Source of the DNA: Anadara kagoshimensis
Lineage: Eukaryota; Mollusca; Bivalvia; Arcoida; Arcidae
Direction: 5' to 3'
NCBI GenBank assembly: GCA_021292105.1
Contig: CM037874.1
Location: 38,368,404 to 38,432,403 of the forward strand
DNA: 64,000 nucleotides
Part shown: piece after piece, positions 24,376-36,076 of the stretch
How positions within the stretch are numbered: the stretch's first letter is position 1
How the letters are laid out: the number at the start of each line of letters is the position of its first letter
The notes under the pieces: generated by a model
What the model was told of the DNA's origin: nothing
Seen by the model: only the letters and a program-made list of their open reading frames with translations
The model's database searches: none
Program-made: the position numbers and the translations under genes

Positions 24376-25980
24376 TTTTAGCTCACCTGAGCCAAAGGCT
24401 CAGATGAGCTATTGCAATCTATCACCGTCCGTTGTCCGTCGTGCGTCGTCCGTCGTGCGTCGTGCGTCGTGCGTCGTGTATAAACTTTACATTTTAATCT
24501 TCTCCTCCAAAACTACTGGGCCATATTTGATGAAACTTAGTGATTATCATGCCTAGGTAACAGCCTTTCAAAATTTTGTTCGGGGTTTGGCCACGCCCAA
24601 CAAGATGGCCGCTGTTACTAAAAATAGCAAAAAGACAAAAAAAATCTTCTTTTCTGAAACCAAAAGGTGCAGGAAAATTTTGATTAGATTTTTGGATTCA
24701 GGATACCTAGATACACTAAAATTGTGTTTTTCATGAAAATTGAACGAAAAATAGGTTACGCGTTTTTTCGCGTAAAGTTACTTAATTTTTAAAATGAGAC
24801 ATTTATTGTTATAACTTCATAACGGCTGAAGATAATTGTATGGAGTTTTCACTGTTGATCTTGTCTTTCAATTTTCTTCCAATTGATGTCAAGGTCGAAG
24901 GTCAAGGTCATGTCCCAGTTTTTGACCTTTGATAAAAATGCTATTTTTTTTACATTTCTTGTGATAATGGCGTAGGATTTTCAGTTATTTGTAGGTATTG
25001 ACATGACAATCATTTTGATACATAGATCAAGGTCATGGGTTCAAAGGTCAAGGTCACAGATGTCCAAGAATACCAAAATAGTTAATTTTCTGCAAAACTA
25101 TGAATTTTCTGTATAGGCATGTATATCAGAATATTGTAGGTAATGGCACAATGGTCATTTTGATATATGAATAAAGGTCATGGGTTCAAAGGTCAAGGTC
25201 ACAGATGTAAACAAGTACTGAAATGGTTAATTATCTCAAAAACTATAAACTTTTTGTATAGGCATGTATATTGAAATATTGTAGGTATTGGCCTAACGAT
25301 AATTTTGATATATGAATGAAGGTCATAGGTTCAAAGGTCAAGGTCAAAGACGCGAACGAATACTTAAATGGTTAATTATCTCAAAAACTATAAACTTTTT
25401 GTAGAGGCATGTATATTGGAATATTGTAGGTATTGGCCTAATGATCATTTTGATATATGAATGAAGGTCATAGGTTCAAAGGTCAAGGTCATAGAATTGA
25501 ACGAATACTTAAATGGTTAATTATCTCAAAAACTATAAACTTTTTGTATAGGCATGTATATTGAAATATTGTAGGTATTGGCCTAATAATCATTTTGATA
25601 TATGAATAAAGGTCATAGGTTCAAAGGTCAAGGTCATAGATTCAAACGAATATTTAAATGGTTAATTATCTCAAAAACTATAAACTTTTTGTATAGGCAT
25701 GTATATTGAAATATTGTAGGTATTGGCCTAATGCACATTTTAATATACAGATGTTTTAGCTGTTTATAAATAATATATTGTAGCTAGACTTTAAATATGT
25801 TATATATAGCATACTTATATAATAATTATTATAATTAATTTGCAAAAATACTTGCATATTATTGGCCCTTACTGCTAAAAATTTTAATATTCTCTTTTAT
25901 TAATGTCATTGACCATTGAACCTCTGCATAAGATATGTACTCTTCCTCAGGTGAGCGTAAAGGCCCATGGGCCTCTTGTT
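24376..25980. mobile_element. Pearl-like non-autonomous element with internal tandem repeats
   Basis: The left end is TTAGCTCACCTGAGCC, and the right end is CTCAGGTGAGCGTAAAGGCC then CATGGGCCTCTTGTT. CTCACCTGAG and CTCAGGTGAG form an inverted pair. A GTCGTGC-type heptamer run (24425-24478) follows the left end. The interior is an array of 145-bp units. This layout is common in bivalve genomes, where such elements are non-coding and abundant. No coding capacity is seen. Confidence 0.8.
24895..25740. repeat. 145-bp tandem repeat array
   Basis: The landmark TCAAAGGTCAAGGTCA starts at 25041, 25186, 25331, 25476 and 25621, a spacing of exactly 145 bp each time, and an older degenerate unit begins near 24895. 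Each unit also contains AATTATCTCAAAAACTATAA and GGCATGTATATTG. The later units are the most alike. Confidence 0.9.
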
Positions 25981-26330
25981 TAATCAATGCAGATTGCAGG
26001 ACATGTACGATGCCTCATAGACAGGAGTTCTATAGGATTTGCGCAATTAAAGTGGCAATACTGTTGGATCGATGTTGGCACTCTTGGAAATTAGTACTGT
26101 TACAAAATCTGCATATAACAATAAAAAGCATTGCATATAGTGTTTATGGACCCAGAAACCAGGAATTGAAAGATGGAAAAACATTTTAATCAGCTTATTT
26201 CTGATCAGTCCTGTATCATTTTGGATCATTTTATCAGCACATTTAATAAGCTATAACATTTAACTGAGATAAAAAAAGATCAAAGTATCAAATCGATAGC
26301 ATGTTTATTGGAATGCACAAGCACCAGTGC

Positions 26331-26353
26331 ATTATTTATTTATTTATTTATTT

Positions 26354-26409
<56 letters not shown>
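26331..26409. repeat. (ATTT)n microsatellite
   Basis: About 79 bp of ATTT repeats with one interruption. Confidence 0.95.
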
Positions 26410-26411
<2 letters not shown>

Positions 26412-28120
26412 AATCTAGAATGTTAATGCACGCGCTTCATTAAAATGACCACATACGTCAAGAATTACAAAATAAAATGGGTTTCAAAAATTGTAAACAA
26501 AATGTTTTTAAGAATTGAAACTGATTTTCTTGTAAAATGACCAATCATAACTAAACTTTATAGTGGGTGTCGGCGTGAAATGGAGTTTGTAGGGAAATTT
26601 AAATAGGTAACAAGTTTTATCTGTAATAAATATTCTGACTTTTTATACAGAAACATCTAATACATTTAAGATTTCCGAGTATAGAACCCCGTAATTTTTT
26701 TTTTGAAGATCAGGGACGTAATATAGATGGTTCTGAGACTACATTTACACTTGTAAAGAGGTCTGTTGATCATGTACCTTTACGGATCGACCAGATCAAG
26801 TCGCTACAAGTCGATAAAACAGAGACCGACAAAATTTAAAAATACTGATTAAACTCAGTTACACCATGTCAGGTTAATGTATCAAGATATTACATTCCAG
26901 CATCGTCGGAAGAGTGACAATCATTTTGTTAAACGATGTTCGAGTATTGAAAATTGAGTGCAAAATTGAAAGCACTCATGAACACTTGACCAATAAATTG
27001 TGACGTCATCAAGTTTTTGTGACGTAATTTTTACATTTTAGGATTTGTGTTTTACTTTAAAAATTTGTTTACATGTATAAAACATTATGGACTTTCATAA
27101 TATATAAAAATCTCAGTTTTGAAAATTTTGACCAATTTTTAGGTTTTCGCATGCACCGGCAAATGACTTTGAGAAAAACGTAAGGTTTCATGTCAATTGT
27201 TCTCGAAATTGCATAAACAAACTCTGGCTGTAAAAGACTGAGTATATATATATTTTGAAATGTTTCCCTTTCAATAAAAACCGTTATTATTAATGTTAAA
27301 GATGTAATATTTGGCATAACAACCAAAGATTTACATGCTCTAAATCACATTATATCATTAACCAAACAGTATATTAGTCTACAACGATACCTTAATAAAA
27401 CGTTACATATAAAAGAACTACAAAATCACATTAAAAAATACTATCGAATCTAAAAATATAGGTACAAAGCTTTGGGAAAATCTAATATTGTTTTGCAAAG
27501 ATGGGGAGATCTTTATTTGAATAATAACTACAAAACTAAAGCTGGTATATTTTGTAATACAAACAAGTATAAATATGTATATATTGTTATTTAGAAGATG
27601 AAAGTTTGGGCGAGTGGATGGTGTCTTTGTCTTAATATATTACATAAATGTTGAAAAAATATTATAAAAAAATAAAAATAATTTGGAATATAATTACTTA
27701 TACGATGAATTAAATGAAAGTTGCTAGTACCTGCTCAATTTGAAAATTTGTGGTAGAAACAATTATTATCTGTTTTCCGAATATGAGTTTAATAATTAAA
27801 TGCATTATAATTACTTAACCTAATCAAAACATATTACGTTTTAATAATATAGTTCTCTTTCACAGTGTATACCTCGTACCCCTTACCCAGTTCCTAGCAT
27901 TTTTATATAAATATAAAAAATGTGTACAATTATAAGTTTTAATTAAGTTGTAAGTTTTACAAATTATATGTTTTAATCTAAGTATTTGATATAAATGTAA
28001 TAATTTTTTAAACTTTTACCTACACCTAAAGCTGTGTTATTTCTATTTTTTCTTGTAAACAATAAAGTGTTATCTACAATTATTCCAATGTCTATTTCCG
28101 ATAATATGTTTTCTATTGAT
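26410..28120. other. AT-rich non-coding stretch
   Basis: No gene, repeat family or regulatory site could be supported here. The short open frames on the minus strand near 27069-27326 have composition typical of AT-rich noise. Confidence 0.5.
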
Positions 28121-29099
28121 GATAACTGTCGCTGTTTATTTAAAAACTAAAAATTCAGTCTAGATCTGTGCAAACATTGTCATCTTGCATAGTCACAGTA
28201 TGGGAACGGAAGTTGAGTCAAACTGTACAGTTGTCGGTAGCTCTATTTATCGAAGCGTAGAATGAAAACAGTGGAGTCAAACTTAAGGAAAATATGTAAA
28301 ATTATTGTTGTTATAAAGTGTTGTTGTACATGGATCTCACTATTTTAATTACATATTATATCAGTTTTAAGCACTAGACGGCCGTTTTGGAATACAATTC
28401 CTCATTAGTAGTGTTTGGACCAAAATTATGAAACCAACATTATTTTGAAGATGTTGAAAAGCTACCCAAAGAACCAAAATATATTTTACCAAATTAAGCC
28501 AAGGAAATACTTTGCATGAAGGAGTAAACCTTAGTTTTTGAGAAATTTCAAATTTTAACTTGCAGGAAATTTAGTGCAATTTTTAATTATCGAACACATT
28601 TTGTAAAAAATAAAGCCTAAAACCTTTATTCATTTGTTGAACATGATTGATTACAACGGAATTGTCATGAATTCACGATTTATTCTCAATTTTCTCAGTA
28701 GCTCGCAACTGCCATTCTAATTCAAAGTATAGAAAGTATAAGGAACGCTTTCATTTAATAGAAATGCATGTATCACGATTAATTTTTCAAAAAAAACAAG
28801 GTTTGATGTTTTATATTTGGGTTTCAGGGGTATGAACGTAGGGTTGATATCTAAAATGCGTGATATTCATATTCTAAGGTCATCAACGATCTAAAATACA
28901 TCAAGTCATAAAAAGGACATGGTCATACAATACTGTTCTATATAAAATTAAGGCGAATATTGTTTATTATGAACAATATACAACTGAATACTATTATGTC
29001 TCTAAAATAGTAAAAGGATATAGATATAATTTTATAATGTGAAGAATTTCCCTTGGGTAACGCATTTTTAGAAGACACCTAAATTGTAGATCTATGGCA

Positions 29100-30065
29100 T
29101 AAATTTCTCAATATCATAAAGCACCGTTTATACGTTTTACTTTGCGTTTTGTCATCAATATTAACCAATTCAATCATATCTTGGATTATCCCTGGTGAAA
29201 TATTCTTCATACGGTTTGAAAAATCATCATTAACCAGGACCTTTCTGTCAGGAACTACGAAATTAACAGCAGTTGTTTTTTTTTTTTTGGATCAAGAATC
29301 AGTTGTGGACATTGACCTTGGTTTTTCCAACCATCCATGAGACGAAGGAACTGTCCCTTAAACAATTTAGAACCAATGTGCCAGAACTATCGAACTTCAG
29401 CTGAAACTGTCCTTTGTAGAAAACCACTCGATTACAGCTAGTAACAGTAAATATGCAATGCTTTGCATTGTAACAGCATTTTGCATCAGAAGGCTATTAA
29501 ATGTCCAGTATTTATCTTCATGCCCATAATCTCTAAGAATTGCAAAAACTTTTGGTACGATTTCTGATAGCGTTTGTGTAGCGGTACATCTGCTGGTGTC
29601 ATTTCATCCATTAAAGGAACGGTAAAAAAATTGCTCCGTCTGGCATGCTCTTGTACATGAAGTTTCAGTGATATTCAATCTGTAACAGATACATTCGGGA
29701 AGCTGTCGTTAAGAAAATCTTCTCCGTCCATGCTGTTGTAAGATGTATCATCATGTAGTGAATTTGTAGGCGTAGAGTTTAAACAAATTTTCTTTGGTGT
29801 TTGAAATGGAGAATCGTTTGGGCGTTTTGAAATTTTTATTTTTTCATTTAATTCGTTTGGTATAAGAAGTTTGTTGTCTTTCTCGAATTCCCTTCGGATG
29901 ATGTGGACATTTTTAATTAGAATATTTCCTTAATTGACGTATGTTTTATTAAATTTCAGTTCTAAATCCTTGTGAAAGAGTGTACAATGGTCGACAACCT
30001 CAGAAAAATTTAATTTTGATTTACTTTTGAAGCATAAACAATGAAATCGTTTCGGTGTTCTTATA
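29100..30065 (-). pseudogene. Decayed coding region of unknown family inside TIR element
   Basis: The minus strand shows coding-like stretches in changing frames. One runs from an acceptor-like TTTTCATAG near 30068 through VIRTPKRFHCLCFK, EVVDHCTLFHKDLELKFN, an in-frame TAA near 29930, then NVHIIRREFEKDNKLLIP and DSPFQTPKKICLNSTP. Another, at about 29365-29130, reads KLFKGQFLRLMDGW, then NFVVPDRKVLVNDDF and SPGIIQDMIELVNIDD. I do not recognise the family. It may be the element's own transposase or accessory gene. Frame changes and stops mark it as dead. Confidence 0.45.
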
Positions 30066-30343
30066 ACATCTATGAAAATGTTGCAAAAAATTAAAATAAA
30101 CCAGAACTACTGTCTAAAGGAGACTAATACCCCAATCCGCAGAAAAGAATTAGAATAATAATTTCAGCGGACACGATATTGTGACGGAAAAAACTAAAAA
30201 TTGACCTTACGACCTTGACCTTATACAACACATCGTCTCATGTTGGTTTACATTTGTGCTAATTTTGATCAAAATCAATTGATACACGTGGAAGATATGG
30301 TGCGGGCACGATATTGTGACAAAAAACTAATATTTGACCTCAT

Positions 30344-31064
30344 GACCTATGTACATAAATTTGATACCTGACACGTTGGCTCATGTTGTTTTATATCTGT
30401 ACCAAGTTTGATCAAAATCTATTGATAGACATGGAGGATATGGAGCGGACACGATATTGAGACAGAAAACCAGACGGATGGACGTACGCACGGACAGGGT
30501 GATTTCTATATAACCCCTGAACTTCGTTTGCGGGGGTATAATAATAATTTAACCTTAAATTATTATTTGCTTTAATTTTCAGCTACGTGTACAACAAATT
30601 ACAGATATTAAAAGCTACCTGTACAGTATTTTTTCGAGCTACCTGTACAGTAAACAATGTCAAAGGCGCAACGAAAAATCTTATTTACATGTATAAATTA
30701 TTGACCTTTGACCTATGTACATAAATTTGATACCTGACACGTTGGCTCATGTTGTTTTATATCTGTACCAAGTTTGATCAAAATATATTGATAGACATGG
30801 AGGCTATGGAGCGGACACGATATTGAGACAGAAAACCAGACGGATGGACGTACGCACGGACAGGGTGATTTCTATATAACCCCTGAACTTCGTTTGCGGG
30901 GGTATAATAATGATTAAAACTTGAATTATTATTTGCTTTAATTTTCAGCTAGGTGTACAACAAATTACAGATATTAAAAGCTACCTGTACAGTATTTTTC
31001 GAGCTACCTGTACAGTAAACAATCTCGAAGGTGCAACGAAAAATCTTATTTACATGTATAATAA
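30344..31064. repeat. Direct duplication of 366-bp spacing
   Basis: The block beginning GACCTATGTACATAAATTTG occurs at 30344 and again at 30710, and both copies run through GGACGTACGCACGGACAGGG, TTTGCGGGGGTATAATAA, TTTAATTTTCAGCTA and CTACCTGTACAGT to CTTATTTACATGTATAA. Differences are few, so the duplication is younger than the host element. Confidence 0.85.
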
Positions 31065-31519
31065 TAAGCATTTAAAGGAGGGTGATGTCATCTTAATGTA
31101 TGTGTAACTTTATATTAAAAGTTGTATTGTATTGTTTGTCATCACGCTAGAATATTTACGCATTTTACGCTACATTTCGATGTATTTCATCTCCCTGTCT
31201 CGTGTTCAAGTGTTATTATTTTCGAGTGTATTAAGATATAAGTGACAACGAATTCTTAAAATGGTAAATAATTTAATTGTCAAATTTCTCCATTTAAATT
31301 TCTATCCAGATCTTACAGTATATGATTAATACAAGTTAAAAAGTACCCACTAACCGTTTCAGACATGTTTTTATTTCGTCTCTCGCTTCAATGAACAGAG
31401 CTACCGAAAACTGTACAGTTTGACTCAACTTCCGTTCCTACACTGTGACTGTGCAAGATGACAATGTTTGCACAGATCTAGACTGCATTTTTAAATTTTA
31501 AAATAACAGTGACAGTTAT

Positions 31520-32954
31520 TCTGTTCCTACACAGTGATAGTGATGTTATACATCCTTATTAACTTCAATGATTATGATATCGGTAACAATGTGAGATAAA
31601 GACACTTAGGGTAAACAACGAATGCTTTAAACTTCAGACAAACTCCAATGCACATATATACAGCTATAAAGAATATTTACATTGATAATTATGTGATACA
31701 ATCATGTTTCCCTTTGAGATATTATACATAATTATATACGTCATTTTTCACAGAATTGACTAAAATATCAAATGTAGGCTTTTTTGTTTTCAAGCAAATG
31801 TAAATAAAACACACATAAATACCTTAAGATAAACATTTTTATGTTCTCCATTGGTTAAATAAAATACAAAATATTATCAATAAGTTAAAAACTTCACAAC
31901 TATCACAAAAGGAAGGTTGAAAACAATATTTTGTTAAGAGAACAACTTATGTACAATAAAAGGTCGGAAAACCTATTGATTAATCTTCTTTGCCATCAAC
32001 TGTGAAGTTTAATCAAATAAGCAAAAGATTTACGAATGATATTATACAAGTATTGTAGCGAAATGAGGTAAATTAATATCAAAATTGATATAATAATATA
32101 TCGAGTAGATGACCTTGTTTGAAATTATAATCCCCGTACAAATGAGAGATAGCAGGTATGCCAAAAACTTTGATATTAAGGAAACCAGAAAATGTTTAGA
32201 TCAAAGAACTAAATACTTCATTTTTGCTTTTTATATTTTATCCTTCGACATTCATGCAATCTGATTTCGAATTGACAAACAAATAGAAAACAGGGGGGAC
32301 AAATAATTGCGAATTATAAAGGTGTAAAAAATGTATAAAACTCATTACATAGTCAATGCTTCATTTCTAAAGGAGAATGATTTTTATTCAAATATTGTTG
32401 AACGCAAACAACACATGACTTTCGTCTATGTACCACTGTTTTCATCAATTTAACATAAGGATTGTGTATAGTTAGATAAATATCATCAACGAAAATCAAA
32501 AGGTCATGGAATGCAACATGACAAATCGCTCAAAATGTGCAAAATACTGCTTAAATACGAATGTTTTGTTTTATGTTTTACATTGCATCACGTTGTCATA
32601 TTTAACTTAATGGCAAGGACTAACAAAAACGTAAGTTTATACTGTGAGAAAATACCCCTTATGGAGATAGAAAAAAAATCTAAAGTTTTTTATGGAGGGA
32701 TATACCTGATTCGACTGCTTATGAAGTATCTTTTCTTACTTTTGAATTATTCTACAAATAACAAGCTACTTGTTCATCAAGAAAAGATGCAAACCTAGGC
32801 TAATCAAAGCAATTAAAAGAATTATGGCTGCCGTCACGCAATCGCTGAAACTCTGTATCCAAATTTTCCTCTTAATATATTTAACGCATCTTACTCCTAT
32901 GTTACCTCCATTATAAATTTCTATTTCACATGCGGCTAGTGTACCTAGCTAAAT
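31520..32954. other. AT-rich non-coding stretch
   Basis: No gene or repeat is recognised. The plus-strand open frame at 32511-32798 has no domain, splice support or composition to recommend it. Confidence 0.45.
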
Positions 32955-33140
32955 ATAATGTGCTTACTATTATAGGACACTCCTCACGTTCCTGGTGGAA
33001 GTTCACGTTTGACTTATTTAGAGATTTTATCTTTTAATTTTGTGAGTCTTAACAGTTTTACTTTGTTTTGGCATAATGATTTCGAAATGTATTGGTATAT
33101 TTAATTTTTATGTTTGATCGGTCCCAGATCAAACTCGAAC
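32955..33140 (+). repeat. Dispersed repeat copy
   Basis: GTGCTTACTATTATAGGA then CCTGGTGGAAGTTCACGT matches the reverse complement of the 18657-18710 region over about 55 bp. The AT-rich continuation is similar in style to 18470-18550. It is a diverged single copy of the same dispersed family. Confidence 0.5.
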
Positions 33141-33309
33141 CACTTACCCAACGAGGTGTTTGTCCAAATTTCGTCATAATTCTGCGTTTGCAAATCGTTT
33201 GCTTTGTTTAATCGGACTTATAACTAACTGAATTTTTTTTTAATTAATGCTAAATGAGGTTTTTTAATTTCCATTATCACTGACTTTGAATTGTTATGGA
33301 CAAAAATCT

Positions 33310-33470
33310 TGATTGGGGTGTAAAATGGCATTACTCCACTCCCCTTTTGCTCTCTGTTTATTGGTGACTGATGTCCAAGTAATCTATTGCACTTGTGGAA
33401 TATGTTTATTTTTCATTGCTGACTCAGTAAATATAAGTGAAAGAATCTTAACTGGGCCATTAAAGACATT
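33310..33470 (+). mobile_element. SINE tail fragments
   Basis: Two diverged tails of the RUDI-like family. The first is CTTGATTGGGGTGTAAAAT then CATTACTCCACTCC at about 33310-33345. The second is AAATATAAGTGAAAGAATCT then TAACTGGGCCATTAAAG at about 33430-33466. Heads are missing. Confidence 0.55.
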
Positions 33471-33920
33471 TTCTCCACTAAATAGTTGTTGAGTGGTCTA
33501 CTGTCCCTGACTCTCACATCTTCAGATTTGATCAGTGTAAAATTGTGTTGTGTCATAGGATAATGGTTTTCTCTAGCTGAAGTTACTCAAGTTTTCCCCA
33601 CACTAAATAACTTTATCTGTTTGACTTGTGGTAAGATGCCAGCCTCCCTTCTGTTTACTGTATGTTACTAAGTAACTACTGTTGCACAATACAGTAATAT
33701 TGTGTTTTTTTTAATTCTTATTATTATTATTTTCAATCCACGTGTATATTTCAGCATTTTACATGACAGTATCCTTGTAGTAGTATTATTTTTAAAAAAT
33801 CGTCTGCTACGATCACGGTATCCCAGAAGGATGCACACCTGTCGGCATCGCTTTTGTACTTTGATGTTACGTGAACTTGATTATTAATGTGTTTGCATGT
33901 ATGTTTTTTATGAAAATTAC

Positions 33921-34020
33921 CATCATGTGTGTTGTCCAGCATGTCATCATAGTCCAACAACGACCCAATGTCTGCTTCTAGTGTGAAGTTGGGATAATCT
34001 TCATAGTCGTAGTCGGTCAT
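33921..34020 (-). CDS. Probable first coding exon of a minus-strand host gene
   Basis: An ATG in good context (AACAAAATGAC) starts 33 codons reading MTDYDYEDYPNFTLEAD then a Ser-Leu-Leu segment and DYDDMLDNTHD, ending at a donor ATG|GTAATTTT. The peptide is strongly acidic and Tyr-rich. The frame also has an upstream ATG at about 34044. The upstream 180 bp are GC-richer than their surroundings, as at a promoter and 5' UTR. The remaining exons would lie below 33900 on the minus strand and I could not find them. No family is recognised. Acidic Tyr-rich N-termini occur in many proteins, so no function is proposed. Confidence 0.45.
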
Positions 34021-34900
34021 TTTGTTTTGTAAACAAATGCACATGTACCGACGCGTAGGAATATACACATGACCCAGAAAGCTTGTAAACTAGAAAGCAC
34101 GCGGCATCTTGACTCCGACGGTAAAACGCAGAATTTACTGCGGTCACAATCCAATCAAAATTCTTGTAACAAAATATTTGCATTAGAAATTATTCTGGTA
34201 GCGGATTCTGCAGCACCTCTGTTTGAAAGTTAGACACCAAAATGGTTGAAAAGTAAAAGATAGGAAACATTTTTACGTATAACATAATAACATTATTGAA
34301 AAATCGAAAGACATATATACACATGTATTGGATTTACAAATTCTTTTTCCTGGCTATAAAGTGTTGTTAGAGTTTTATCCATTATATGTGTAAAAAAAAG
34401 CAAACTGCGGATTGTAACATACTAGTAAGATATTCCATAATCCAAATTATAAGAAGAAAATGCTTGTAACATTATTTAGCAACATTAGCATTCATGTAAT
34501 CTTGCCCTTAAATGTATATCAAAAGCATGATCTTATTAAAAAATTCATTACTAACATCTGATGCTTACTTTGAAATTAATACAATTATCGGCAAATTTTA
34601 AAAGAGACTCAGATGCAAACATATGGGTTGCTAAAGCGTAATTTACAAACACAATTTAAATATAAGTTGGAATATCTGGTACTATATCAACAGAGGACTT
34701 CATCATATAACTGACATTTAAAGAACACGCGTATTTTACATTTTAAACCGTTTTTACATTTACTACATATTATTTCATTTGTTTCTATTAAACATTATAT
34801 ATATATAAATATATATATATATGGCTGGCATGTGATAAGAGTTTAATCACCATGGCGTTTAATTAATATAGACCGGAACCTTTGATTTGGTTTCTCCATC
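34021..34900. other. Possible promoter and 5' UTR, then AT-rich DNA
   Basis: 34021-34240 is relatively GC-rich and directly upstream of the minus-strand first exon, so it may be its 5' UTR and promoter. The rest is AT-rich with a (TA)n run at about 34791-34831 and no gene. Confidence 0.4.
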
Positions 34901-36076
34901 ATACTGTAGATTACTTATTTTTCGCGAGTAGAAAATTTCGCGGCAAGACCATCTTGGCCTTATTCGCGAATATTTGAATTCGCGATTGGAATCTGACTGA
35001 ATACAAAAATTCGCGATTGTTTGCAGCATACATGTAAATAACAAAATAAAGACGGACATGACACGTGTTTAAAAATAGTTCTTCTTTCTCTGTTAAAATG
35101 TTCCGCCGTTTGATCGGAGAACCAATTAGTAGGTTAATCTCTTCAACCAATCAATAAGAATTATGACAAATGTATATAGTTGTTTGGTTTTCTTTCTTTA
35201 CTAAGGTGAGTAGTATTCACTACTGGAGTGAGTAGTGAGTAGTATTTACTGGTCTTCTTAATATACTGGATTTAAAATGAACACTCCACGCTTAGTGGCT
35301 CCTACAATCGTTGGAAGAGCTGAAGGGAAAAAGTCAACTTATCAAGCACGCTTGGGACACTGTTAAATTCATGACTCACAGTTGTTAGTTTTGCCAAGAA
35401 ATTAGATGTACTAGTATTTATACAGTTTGTGACAGTTCTTTGTCTATGTTCAAATTTTATTTGGATTAATTTGTATTTTTGTATTAAATGAAATAAATTA
35501 AACAACGAATTCTTTTAAGTTCTTTTTCAAAAGTTACGCATTTTAGCATATAGGTATTGCTCTTGAAACAAGAAGATATACGTTCAGTATACTACAGGTA
35601 AAATTCAACATATCGTAGAGAGTGAGAAAGAAAGAGAGAGAGAGTTTACATACAAGTACAGTAATGTACTACGTAAAGACACGGTTCACTAACCCCATAC
35701 ACACCTGTATAATTACCGGATTAAGATAATTACCGGATTAAGATGGCTTCTATGGCGGTCTTGTTTATACTCAAAACTTTATTGATCGATTTCATCAAAA
35801 GTATAAAATAAACATGATAAAATTCATAAATAATGTTGATATATGTACAATAATAATTTAAACAAAATCTCAAGGCCGTGCGTTAAACGTGTAAGTTGTA
35901 TCCCATCAATTTCCCTGTATCGTGTCATTTAGTACCGGTATGACCGTATCGGAAATGTCAACATAGAAATATCTGCTTGCTGGAAATATTCGCGTGATAT
36001 TTGAATTCGCGAATGAGGTGATTCGCGAATTTACGCGAAAATAAATATCTCGCGAAATAAAAGTAATCTACAGTAT
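34901..36076. mobile_element. 1.2-kb TIR element with TTCGCG subterminal motifs
   Basis: The left end is ATACTGTAGATTACTT, and the right end is the exact inverted AAGTAATCTACAGTAT. Both subterminal regions hold several TTCGCG/CGCGAA hexamers in similar order (34920-35015 and 35985-36060). No transposase is seen, so it is non-autonomous. The interior includes a GAGAGA run (35620-35646) and a twice-repeated AATTACCGGATTAAGAT near 35710. Confidence 0.8.

Larger units (their letters stand above)
28121..31519. mobile_element. 3.4-kb TIR element, related family 2
   Basis: Terminal inverted repeats of about 150 bp: the left runs 28121-28275 from GATAACTGTCGCTGTT, and the right runs 31380-31519 and ends AACAGTGACAGTTAT. 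They share GTCTAGATCTGTGCAAACAT, ACAGT.TGGGAACGGAAGTTG and GTAGCTCT.TT.ATCGAAGCG-type blocks. The motif CTACCTGTACAGT recurs inside. The GAACGGAA, CTGTAC and CGAAGCG blocks resemble those of the 20.5-23.6 kb element, so the two probably used related transposases. Inside are a decayed minus-strand coding region and a 366-bp direct duplication. Confidence 0.75.

Noticed and set aside
29149..29340. Plus-strand 63-codon frame
   Set aside because: It is the antisense of the decayed minus-strand coding region of the TIR element.
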